Of a DNA stretch of 6,342 nucleotides, positions 1 to 4,895 are shown one piece after another (position 1 is the stretch's first letter; every line of letters starts with the position of its first letter). A program made the translations under genes and the position numbers. The notes below the pieces were generated by a model that saw only the letters and a program-made list of their open reading frames with translations, ran no database searches and was not told the origin of the DNA. The stretch lies in contig JBOHNM010000196.1 of the NCBI GenBank assembly GCA_050730675.1, positions 1-6,342 on the forward strand, given 5' to 3'. The DNA is from JBOHNM01 sp050730675. GTDB taxonomy: Bacteria; Planctomycetota; Phycisphaerae; Phycisphaerales; UBA1924.

Positions 1-1116
1 ACGGAAGTGCGTGTCGCGGGCGCTGAAGGTGTGGCCGGGGACGATGAAAACCTTGTCCTGCTTGGCCCGCTGGTAGAACTGCTCGCCGGTCATGTTCAAC
101 CGCTTGGGCACCTGCACGAAGGCGTAGAACGCGCCGCCGGGGAGGGGGACCTCGGTGTGGGCGCCGAGCTTACGGACGACCTCGTCGCGCCGCTCCTGGT
201 ACGCCGCGATATGGGCGTCCATCTTGACGCCGAAGGCCGCGGCGGCGCCGATCTGCAGGGGCGTGGGGGCGCAGACGTAGATGTACTGCTGGAGCTTGCG
301 CATCTCCTGCAGGATGACCTTGGGGCCGACGGCGTAACCCAGTCGCCATCCCGTGATGCCGTAGGTCTTGCCGAAGCCGCGGATGACCAGCACGTTCTCG
401 TGCGCCCCCCCGCCGACCTCGCGCCCGGCCGAAGGGCAGCGGCGGGCCTTGGCGTCGCCCGCCGCCGATGCGGTGAGCGACTCGCTGAAGGCGAACTCGT
501 CGTAGATCTCGTCGCTGATGAGCAGCAAGCCCTTGCGCTTGCAGAGTGCGAGCAGGTCGGCCTGCTCCTTCTGCGTGAGCACGACGCCCGAGGGGTTGCC
601 GGGAGCGCACACGAGCACGGCCTTGGTGCGCGGAGTGATGAGCTTCTCGACCCGCTCGGCGGTCATGCGGAAATCGGGGTAGGTATCGCACGGCACCGCC
701 TTGGCCTGGCAGAAGTGTGCCAGGTAGGGATAGATCACAAACCACGGATCGGGGATGATGAGTTCATCGCCGGGGTTGAGGATCGCCATGCACGCCAGCA
801 GCAGCGCGCCGGAGGTGCCGCTGGTGACAAGCGAGTCGGTTGCTTGCTCGTCGATCGACCAGCCCAGGTCCCAGCGCACGTGGTCGCGGATGCGGTCGCG
901 GAGGATCGCGACGCCCTGTGTCAGCGAATAGCCGTTGTGCTCGTTGCGGATGGCGTCGATGGCCGCGTGCTTGATCTTGTCATCGACCGGAAAGTCCGGC
1001 TGGCCGATGAACAGGCGGATCGCGCCCTCGGTGCGCCCGGCCTCGTCGAAGACGCGGCGGATGCCCGAGCCGTTGATGCTCGCGGCACGCTGGCTGATCA
1101 GGGAGGAGAGGTCCAT
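1..1116 (-). CDS. Class I/II PLP-dependent aminotransferase (aspartate aminotransferase-like), 3' end cut by window edge
   Basis: A pyridoxal-phosphate fold-type I aminotransferase, probably cytosolic, moving an amino group between an amino acid and a 2-oxo acid. The 372 residues seen show the family landmarks in order: GQPDF (38-42), a cofactor-phosphate TSGTSGA loop (98-104), a DPW aromatic stacking site (W125), APGNPSG (171-177, with the conserved Asn174), SDEIYDEF (201-208, Asp202 and Tyr205 for the pyridine ring), GFGKTYGITGWRLGY (247-261, Lys250 the Schiff-base lysine, Arg258 for the phosphate) and a final VPGHTF...HFR. The last visible Arg372 is probably the conserved arginine that binds the substrate carboxylate, so only about 10-25 residues are missing. 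The start is ATG at 1116: an in-frame TGA lies seven codons upstream and no other start lies between. No Shine-Dalgarno is visible there. It is the third gene of a minus-strand run, 98 bases after the small basic protein gene. A Gly/Ala-rich stretch (about 212-240) makes the loop before Lys250 longer than usual. Aspartate specificity is a family-level guess; other substrates are possible. Confidence 0.93.
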   Translation of the reverse strand, partial: MDLSSLISQRAASINGSGIRRVFDEAGRTEGAIRLFIGQPDFPVDDKIKHAAIDAIRNEHNGYSLTQGVAILRDRIRDHVRWDLGWSIDEQATDSLVTSGTSGALLLACMAILNPGDELIIPDPWFVIYPYLAHFCQAKAVPCDTYPDFRMTAERVEKLITPRTKAVLVCAPGNPSGVVLTQKEQADLLALCKRKGLLLISDEIYDEFAFSESLTASAAGDAKARRCPSAGREVGGGAHENVLVIRGFGKTYGITGWRLGYAVGPKVILQEMRKLQQYIYVCAPTPLQIGAAAAFGVKMDAHIAAYQERRDEVVRKLGAHTEVPLPGGAFYAFVQVPKRLNMTGEQFYQRAKQDKVFIVPGHTFSARDTHFR

Positions 1117-1214
1117 GGTGCGGGCGGGCCGGAGTCAGGAAGCTCGATCAACAGGACAGCCCCGCCCCCCACGGACGCTCGCCGGGCGGAGGCATTCACC
1201 GTCACAAAGGTCGA
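1117..1214 (-). other. Intergenic spacer with GC-rich inverted repeat (1159-1167 / 1184-1193)
   Basis: This 98-base spacer lies between the small basic protein gene and the aminotransferase gene. GCCCCGCCC at 1159-1167 can pair with GGGCGGAGGC at 1184-1193, giving nine pairs with one bulged base and a 16-base loop. No T-run follows it on the minus strand, so it is not a standard intrinsic terminator. It could stabilise the end of the upstream message or be a chance product of high GC. No convincing promoter was seen for the aminotransferase. Confidence 0.3.
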
Positions 1215-1376
1215 TCAGGCCTTGCCGATGCGGGTCTTGGGGAGGCCCAGAGCGCCGTTCTTGTTGGTGTCGAGCTTCTTGTCCGAAGCCATCTTGGCCA
1301 CGCGCTCGGCGCGGGTCAGGACGCTGCGCTTTTTGCTCATGCCGCCGGCGGTGCGAAGGGATCGATCGAGGCTCAT
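1215..1376 (-). CDS. Small basic protein of the PVC-superphylum signature family (53 aa)
   Basis: A very short, strongly basic protein, 53 residues long. It starts MSLDRSLRTAGG, carries SVLTRAERVAKM (residues 18-29) and ends GLPKTRIGKA (44-53). The layout of SLxRSL near the start, a VLTRAER core and a GLPK(V/T)R near the end matches the small basic protein family that is nearly universal in planctomycetes, verrucomicrobia and chlamydiae and is used as a lineage marker. Its high Lys/Arg content suggests contact with RNA or DNA, and a link to the ribosome has been proposed for the family; neither is shown here. The reading frame is closed by TGA, and GGAG lies six bases before the ATG (1383-1386). 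The gene is 63 bases downstream of the membrane protein gene and 98 bases upstream of the aminotransferase gene on the same strand. Deviation: the usual V/F before GLPK is an Ala-Leu pair. The family assignment comes from motif recall, not a search. Confidence 0.87.
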   Translation of the reverse strand: MSLDRSLRTAGGMSKKRSVLTRAERVAKMASDKKLDTNKNGALGLPKTRIGKA

Positions 1377-1382
1377 GGCCAA

Positions 1383-1386
1383 CTCC
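1383..1386 (-). promoter_or_regulatory. Shine-Dalgarno for the small basic protein gene
   Basis: GGAG on the minus strand, six bases upstream of the ATG at 1376. It supports that start and supports this short frame being a translated gene. Confidence 0.6.
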
Positions 1387-1439
1387 GTCGTCAGGTGAGG
1401 CCCGTCGAGGCGGGCAACTCGCCCAGCAACCGATCGAGC

Positions 1440-2318
1440 TCAGTTGTTCGTCCACTTGACCCAGAGCGGCTGATCGAACTTGGTCGGGGCCAGGCGGTTT
1501 TCCTGCTTCCACCGGGCACCGAGGTCCATGATCAGACGCTCCAGGGCGTCCTTGGTCGGGCGGAACTCCGAACTGAAGGGGCGTTCGGCACCCTTCAGGA
1601 CGTAAACCACCCAGCGTCCATTCTTCGCCGCCGGGACGTTGGGATCAACTTTGACGGGCTTTCCGGAGGCATCCTTGCGGGTTTCCGGCCAAAGGAAGCA
1701 TGGGACGCCCTTGCGGGAGAGGTACTCGCAGGCGTCCTTGGCGTCCTTTTCGTAGAGCGTGCCCACGGCGAGGTAGTTCAGTCCCGGGGAAGGGCCGGCA
1801 TCGGGGTTGTCAAAGACGATCTCGAAGTCGCCATTGGGGGTCTTGAGGCGGGGGAGTGACTTGGCGGGTTGGGGTACAACAGGAAGAACCGGGGTCGGCT
1901 TGACATTACCCTGTTTGGGGGTGTCGCCGCCACCGAGCGGGTCGGGAGCAATCGGAGGGGGTTGGATCTGATCCATACGGGGCGCATCGGGCTGGCCGAT
2001 GAGCTTGCGGGTGGCGTCCGACTCGCCCTTGTTGGTGCCGAGCATGTAGGCCGCGATGCTGACGATCGAGATCAGGGCGATGGCCGCGGCGACGAGAAAC
2101 CAGAAGTTCTGGCTGCGGGCGCCGGGGAAGCCGGCGGCGAAGGACCGGGGTTTGGGTTCAACATCGACCGAGGGGGTGTGGCGCACTGGGACTTCGTGCG
2201 CGACCGGGCGCTCGACCCGCGTGGAGCGGTTCTTCAGCAACTCGATAAGTACGGGTGCTCCCCGCTTGCGTGACACGGTGGAAGAGTCTACGGCCATCCG
2301 GCCAGCTGCGCTGCTCAT
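1440..2318 (-). CDS. Single-pass membrane protein with possible SPOR-like C-terminal domain, function unknown
   Basis: A 292-residue protein that I do not recognise as a named gene. Residues 1-70 are hydrophilic and basic, with a short PVLIELLKNR segment (22-31) and a proline-rich stretch. One membrane helix follows at about 72-93 (FWFLVAAAIALISIVSIAAY). Next comes a Pro/Gly/Lys linker (about 96-160), then a compact domain (about 165-292). In that domain, NYLAVGTLYEKDAKDACEYL (181-200) and GRWVVYVLKG (234-243) resemble the beta-alpha-beta pattern of SPOR-type peptidoglycan-binding domains, in which sequential residue pruning along a strand is followed by a helix and another strand. The likely topology is an inside N-terminus with the folded domain outside the cytoplasmic membrane. 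No catalytic motif is apparent. ATG at 2318 is chosen because GAGGTG lies four bases upstream; the Met at residue 8 is an alternative. It is the first gene of the minus-strand run and is divergent from nuoI. A SPOR assignment is an inference of moderate-to-low strength; the gene itself is solid. Confidence 0.85.
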   Translation of the reverse strand: MSSAAGRMAVDSSTVSRKRGAPVLIELLKNRSTRVERPVAHEVPVRHTPSVDVEPKPRSFAAGFPGARSQNFWFLVAAAIALISIVSIAAYMLGTNKGESDATRKLIGQPDAPRMDQIQPPPIAPDPLGGGDTPKQGNVKPTPVLPVVPQPAKSLPRLKTPNGDFEIVFDNPDAGPSPGLNYLAVGTLYEKDAKDACEYLSRKGVPCFLWPETRKDASGKPVKVDPNVPAAKNGRWVVYVLKGAERPFSSEFRPTKDALERLIMDLGARWKQENRLAPTKFDQPLWVKWTNN

Positions 2319-2322
2319 GTTG

Positions 2323-2328
2323 CACCTC
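2323..2328 (-). promoter_or_regulatory. Shine-Dalgarno for the membrane protein gene
   Basis: GAGGTG on the minus strand, four bases before the ATG at 2318. It decides in favour of this start over the in-frame Met codon seven residues later. Confidence 0.6.
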
Positions 2329-2366
2329 GCGGCGTGTGGGCGGGGCGATCCTCGGAGGGCTTGGGC

Positions 2367-2372
2367 TACACT
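2367..2372 (+). promoter_or_regulatory. -10-like hexamer TACACT for nuoI, implying a leaderless mRNA
   Basis: TACACT matches the TATAAT consensus at four of six positions and ends eight bases before the nuoI ATG, so transcription would begin at or next to the start codon. No Shine-Dalgarno lies in the usual window before the ATG (the only purine-rich block, GGAGGG at 2354-2359, is too far away). No clear -35 is present. The wider context CTACACTCGGC recurs on the other strand upstream of pyrF. Confidence 0.4.
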
Positions 2373-2380
2373 CGGCCCGT

Positions 2381-2926
2381 ATGGCGATCAAACCCGAGGA
2401 CGTGCTGACCGTAACGCCGCAACCTATGGATCGGCTGGAATCGGTCTACTTGCCGGAGGTTTTCAAGGGCCTCGGCACGACGCTGAGACACTTTTTCACC
2501 AGCTTCGGCGGGATCGGCACCAGCCGAACAATGAGCTACCCGGAGCAGCGGCGCGAGGACATGGCCGTTGAGGACGGGGGCATGGAAAAGTCCAATTTCC
2601 GGGGCGTCCACCGGCTCAACCGCGACGAGCGGGGGCGGGTGAAGTGCGTGGCGTGCATGATGTGCCCGACGATCTGCCCGGCCAAGTGCATCCACATCAC
2701 CGCCGGCGAGAGCCCCTGGGACGACCGTGAGAAGTACCCGGTGAAGTTCGAGATCGACGAGCTGCGCTGCATCTACTGCGGCATGTGCGAGGAGGCGTGC
2801 CCGGTGGACGCCATCGAGCTGACGACCGAGTACGACGTGGTCGGGCTGACGCGACAGGAGATGATCTTCGACAAGGAGAAGCTTCTGCGTGTGTACGACG
2901 AGACGATTGAGAAGAAGCCGATGTGA
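2381..2926 (+). CDS. nuoI: NADH-quinone oxidoreductase subunit I (complex I 2x[4Fe-4S] subunit)
   Basis: This is the ferredoxin-like subunit of respiratory complex I. It passes electrons through two [4Fe-4S] clusters in the peripheral arm towards the quinone site, on the cytoplasmic face of the inner membrane. The 181-residue protein has two CxxCxxCxxxCP motifs: Cys89, Cys92, Cys95, Cys99 and Cys130, Cys133, Cys136, Cys140. The N-terminal segment KGLGTTLRHFF (29-39), the SYPEQ motif (52-56) and FRGVHRLNRD (73-82) match NuoI rather than a generic ferredoxin, as does the C-terminal region EYDVVGLTRQEMIFDKEKLL (150-169). Between SYPEQ and FRG there is an insertion of about ten residues compared with the usual NuoI. 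ATG at 2381 starts MAIKPEDVLT; the frame remains open further upstream, but that extension is unlike the family and overlaps the divergent gene. No other complex I subunit lies in the window, so this copy stands alone, with its own likely promoter and a terminator 33 bases downstream. HycF- or HydN-type relatives are less likely. Confidence 0.92.
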   Translation: MAIKPEDVLTVTPQPMDRLESVYLPEVFKGLGTTLRHFFTSFGGIGTSRTMSYPEQRREDMAVEDGGMEKSNFRGVHRLNRDERGRVKCVACMMCPTICPAKCIHITAGESPWDDREKYPVKFEIDELRCIYCGMCEEACPVDAIELTTEYDVVGLTRQEMIFDKEKLLRVYDETIEKKPM

Positions 2927-2959
2927 GCTGACGGAACATCGGGGTTGACCGATCATCGC

Positions 2960-3004
2960 AAAAATAAACACGCCCGGGTGCCGATACCCGAACGTGCTTT
3001 TTTT
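2960..3004. terminator. Bidirectional intrinsic terminator between nuoI and the exported protein gene
   Basis: A hairpin is formed by CACG (2969-2972) with CGTG (2993-2996) and CGGGT (2975-2979) with ACCCG (2986-2990), with a CC/AA internal mismatch and the six-base loop GCCGAT. A run of seven T (2998-3004) follows on the plus strand, and an A-rich block (2960-2968) precedes it, which reads as a T-rich tail on the minus strand. It sits 33 bases after the nuoI stop and just beyond the stop of the converging gene, so it can end both transcripts. Confidence 0.85.
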
Positions 3005-3019
3005 CAATTCGAAAATCGA

Positions 3020-3658
3020 TCAGGCGCGGCGGCGGCGAGCGGCGAGCAGACCGCCGAGACCGAGGACTGCGGCAGCGCCGGGAACCGGGATCTCGTTGAC
3101 GCCGACGACGAGCTTGTAGTTGAAGTTCGCGCCGATGACGGGCACGCCCTGGGCGTCGAGGCCGTCCTGAACGCCGGTGACCGCGCCGGTGACACCATTG
3201 ATCGAAACATCGCCGAACATGCTGATGCCGATGAGGTACGTGCCGGCGACGATCTGCGCCTCGAGGGCTGAGAAGTTGCCCGGGCCGTCGTCGTCGTTGC
3301 CGATGATCTGGGTGTAGCTGCCGCCACCGTTGTCGCGGTAGAGCACGATCATCGAGTCACCGATGGTGCTGTTGGGGATGCCGAAGGTGCCGGCGGTGAG
3401 GTACGCGGCGTAGGGCACAGTGAAGCGGACGAAGTCCACATCGGCGGGAATGCCGAGCGTGCCAGCGGTGGCCACACCGGTCGTGATCAGGCCATCGAAG
3501 ACGAACGAATTGGAGGCGAGGAACGCGGCCTGCTGGCCGGCGGTCAGCGTGTTGGCGGTCGCGAGGGTGTTGTTCGACTCGGCCTCGGTGACGGGGGCGG
3601 CGAGCGCAGACCCCGAGATGGCGGCCATAGCGGCAACGGACATGAGCAAACGCGACAT
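3020..3658 (-). CDS. Exported protein with pre-peptidase-type (PPC-like) beta domain and PEP-CTERM-like sorting tail
   Basis: A 212-residue secreted or surface protein. Residues 1-21 form a signal peptide (MSRLLMS, a hydrophobic core, then SGSALAA before Pro22). The mature part resembles the bacterial pre-peptidase C-terminal beta-sandwich, with ESNNTLATANTL (27-38), DVDFVRFTV (73-81), and DDDGPGNFSALEAQIVAGTY (122-141) followed by LIGIS. The C-terminus has the tripartite sorting layout: IPVPGA (190-195), a Gly/Leu/Ala-rich hydrophobic stretch, and RRRR (208-211). The Pro-Glu-Pro triad is replaced by Pro-Val-Pro-Gly, so it is a variant of the PEP-CTERM signal. ATG at 3658 is chosen because it begins the signal peptide and has AAGGAAG upstream with good spacing; a longer in-frame start at 3721 would bury the signal peptide. 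No protease domain is present, so the PPC-like domain is the whole mature protein. The role is unknown; it may be an extracellular or matrix-associated protein, or a lone binding module. Confidence 0.88.
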   Translation of the reverse strand: MSRLLMSVAAMAAISGSALAAPVTEAESNNTLATANTLTAGQQAAFLASNSFVFDGLITTGVATAGTLGIPADVDFVRFTVPYAAYLTAGTFGIPNSTIGDSMIVLYRDNGGGSYTQIIGNDDDGPGNFSALEAQIVAGTYLIGISMFGDVSINGVTGAVTGVQDGLDAQGVPVIGANFNYKLVVGVNEIPVPGAAAVLGLGGLLAARRRRA

Positions 3659-3666
3659 GCGAATCT

Positions 3667-3671
3667 TCCTT
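3667..3671 (-). promoter_or_regulatory. Shine-Dalgarno for the exported protein gene
   Basis: AAGGA on the minus strand, eight bases upstream of the ATG at 3658. It decides the start in favour of the signal-peptide methionine rather than the in-frame start 21 codons further upstream. Confidence 0.6.
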
Positions 3672-3753
3672 CCCTCAATTTTCCGAGGAGCGGGTTCCTT
3701 CCGCAACTGCACCGCTTCCACACGGCGCAGTCCTCGGGCGACACGACGGATGG

Positions 3754-3782
3754 AATATACGACGCTCGCGCCGGACTCAAAG
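3754..3782 (-). promoter_or_regulatory. Candidate promoter of the exported protein gene
   Basis: On the minus strand, TATATT (3759-3754) is a five-of-six match to the -10 consensus and the most AT-rich hexamer in the leader. CTTTGA (3782-3777) lies 17 bases upstream as a weak -35; TTGAGT with a 15-base spacer is the alternative register. Transcription would start near 3747, giving a leader of roughly 90 bases. This leader is rich in GGAA blocks (GCGGAAGGAACC, GGGAAGGAAG). Confidence 0.45.
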
Positions 3783-3819
3783 CGATCCGGAACTTTGATC
3801 GCGCGAAAATGCCGGAACT
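3771..3819. repeat. Three CCGGA(A)CT repeats upstream of the exported protein promoter
   Basis: CCGGACT at 3771-3777, CCGGAACT at 3787-3794 and CCGGAACT at 3812-3819, all in the same orientation and spaced 16 and 25 bases apart (start to start). The last two extend to CCGGAACT(T/G)TG. They lie at and just upstream of the candidate -35, where an activator or repressor would bind. With so short a unit in GC-rich DNA, chance remains possible. Confidence 0.35.
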
Positions 3820-3871
3820 GTGGATTCTCCCCATATCAACAGGGGGCTCTCGGACCGTCAAATTACCTAGG

Positions 3872-3884
3872 TTGACAGCGTCAA
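3872..3884. repeat. Short palindrome TTGAC-AGC-GTCAA over the pyrF stop codon
   Basis: A perfect five-base inverted repeat with a three-base centre that includes the pyrF stop codon. A further GTCAAA copy lies at 3858-3863. It could be a weak hairpin at the end of the pyrF message, but no T-run follows on the minus strand, so it is not a convincing intrinsic terminator. No other terminator for pyrF was found in the 222-base spacer 3659-3880. Confidence 0.25.
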
Positions 3885-4798
3885 ACGAGCGCAGCGAGTT
3901 CGTCGCGCAGCCGCGCGGCTGCGGTTCGCACATCAGCAACCCAGTCGGGGGACGTCGCGTTGAACGCGTAGATCACTGAGCGGCTGGCGGTGACGACGAC
4001 GCCGCCGGTTCCTGGAGTGGTTGCGCCGGCCCGCCAGAGAGCGCGGACGTCGTCGATGGTGCCGCCTTGCGCCCCGTAGCCGGGGACCAGGAACGGTGTG
4101 TCGGGCATCCGCTGGCGCATCGAACACGCATCTGCGGGCTTGGTCGCGCCGACGACAGCCCCGACACACGAGAGCCCGCAGCGCCCCTTGCGTGTCGCGC
4201 CGATACGGGCGACGTGGTTGGCCATCATCTCGGCGATGGTGCGGCCGTCGATCAGGGGCTGGCTCTGGATCGCGTCGGAGCCAGGGTTGCTGGTGCGGAC
4301 GAGGACGAAGATCCCTGCCGCGGGGTAAGCGAGGTAGGGCTCGATGGTGTCGAAGCCGAGGTAGGCATTGACGGTGAGGGCGTCGGCGGCTTGGGGACCG
4401 CTGAAGGCGCTGTGTGCATAGTGCTCGGCCGTGACGCCGATATCGCCACGCTTGGCGTCGAGGATGACGACGCGGCCGACGGCCCTCGCTTCGGCGATGA
4501 ACTGGTGGAGCACCGCCACGCCCGCCGCACCGTGGCGTTCGAAGCAGGCTGCCTGGGGCTTGACGACGCCGATGAGACCCTCGGTGGCGAGGAGGACGCC
4601 GCGGCAGAAAGCGAGGAGCTTGTCGGCGGGGGAGTGCTTGCCATTCTCGCGGATCTCCGCGGGGAGCTTTTCGAGCACAGGATCAAGGCCGACACACGCG
4701 GGGCTGCCGGCGCGGTCCATGGCGGCCGCGAGACGATCGGCAAAGTGCTCGGTGGTGAGGTTGGCAGCGGACTTAGCGGTCGCGGGCGTGGCGTTCAT
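3881..4798 (-). CDS. pyrF: Orotidine 5'-phosphate decarboxylase, type 2
   Basis: Catalyses the last step of UMP synthesis, decarboxylating orotidine 5'-monophosphate in the cytosol. The 305-residue protein is a TIM barrel with the signature DAKRGDIG (114-121), in which Asp114, Lys116 and Asp119 form the catalytic charge network. Other landmarks are ACVGLDP (34-40), the substrate lysine in VVKPQ (78-82), TVNAYLG (142-148), VGAVVGAT (212-219), VPGYGAQGG (238-246) and ASRSVIYAF (271-279) for the phosphate end. The length near 300, the GDIGVTAEHYAHSAF pattern and the GYGAQGG motif place it in the type 2 subfamily rather than the ~230-residue E. coli type. ATG at 4798 (MNATPATAKS) is chosen; an in-frame TTG at 4813 adds five residues and cannot be excluded. 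A GGGG block lies five bases before the ATG as a weak ribosome site, and a TACACT -10-like hexamer lies about 27 bases upstream. Divergent from the DUF971 gene; no other pyrimidine gene is in the window. Confidence 0.95.
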   Translation of the reverse strand: MNATPATAKSAANLTTEHFADRLAAAMDRAGSPACVGLDPVLEKLPAEIRENGKHSPADKLLAFCRGVLLATEGLIGVVKPQAACFERHGAAGVAVLHQFIAEARAVGRVVILDAKRGDIGVTAEHYAHSAFSGPQAADALTVNAYLGFDTIEPYLAYPAAGIFVLVRTSNPGSDAIQSQPLIDGRTIAEMMANHVARIGATRKGRCGLSCVGAVVGATKPADACSMRQRMPDTPFLVPGYGAQGGTIDDVRALWRAGATTPGTGGVVVTASRSVIYAFNATSPDWVADVRTAAARLRDELAALV

Positions 4799-4824
4799 GG
4801 ATGCCCCGTGCAAGGGTTGCGGCG

Positions 4825-4830
4825 AGTGTA
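4825..4830 (-). promoter_or_regulatory. -10-like hexamer TACACT for pyrF
   Basis: TACACT on the minus strand, in the context CTACACTCGCC, matches that upstream of nuoI (CTACACTCGGC) at 10 of 11 positions. Transcription would begin near 4818, about 20 bases before the pyrF ATG. No convincing -35 lies 17 bases upstream, where the sequence is GC-rich. Confidence 0.4.
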
Positions 4831-4835
4831 GTGGC

Positions 4836-4880
4836 GGAGGGGGAGTTCGCCCCGGCCCGCCGCCGGTTCATCCCCCCTCC
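4836..4880. repeat. G-rich/C-rich inverted repeat between pyrF and the DUF971 gene
   Basis: GGAGGGGGA (4836-4844) is complementary to TCCCCCCTCC (4871-4880) over nine pairs with one bulged C. The 26-base loop is itself GC-rich and contains CCGG/CCGG complements. It ends 15 bases before the DUF971 ATG. In RNA read from the plus strand it would be a strong hairpin in the DUF971 leader; in DNA it could be a binding site serving both divergent genes. No Shine-Dalgarno lies between it and the ATG. Confidence 0.4.
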
Positions 4881-4895
4881 TTCCACATCTCCCGC

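Noticed and set aside
7..1398. 463-codon plus-strand open frame
   Set aside because: It lies antisense to the aminotransferase, which has all family motifs, and to the small basic protein gene. The product is Ala/Gly/Arg/Asp/Val-rich with no recognisable motif, as expected for a GC-driven shadow frame.
2366..3007. 213-codon minus-strand frame opposite nuoI
   Set aside because: Antisense to the two cluster motifs of nuoI; the product is His/Arg/Leu-rich with no motif and runs through the terminator hairpin.
3659..3721. Longer N-terminus for the exported protein, starting 21 codons upstream
   Set aside because: It would place a basic, polar extension before a well-formed signal peptide, and the Shine-Dalgarno matches the internal ATG at 3658.
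3827..3846. CCCC...GGGG mini-hairpin in the spacer downstream of pyrF as a terminator
   Set aside because: Only four to five pairs with a loop of eight or nine bases and no T-run on the minus strand; this is expected by chance in GC-rich DNA.
3544..3939. 131-codon minus-strand frame across the spacer between pyrF and the exported protein gene, containing CSCGRN-like cysteines
   Set aside because: It overlaps the signal-peptide region of the exported protein in another frame and the end of pyrF, has no ribosome-binding site, and turns into Arg/Pro/Ser-rich shadow sequence.
4067..4831. 254-codon plus-strand open frame
   Set aside because: Antisense to pyrF, whose catalytic motif and barrel strands are clear. 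No motif in the product.
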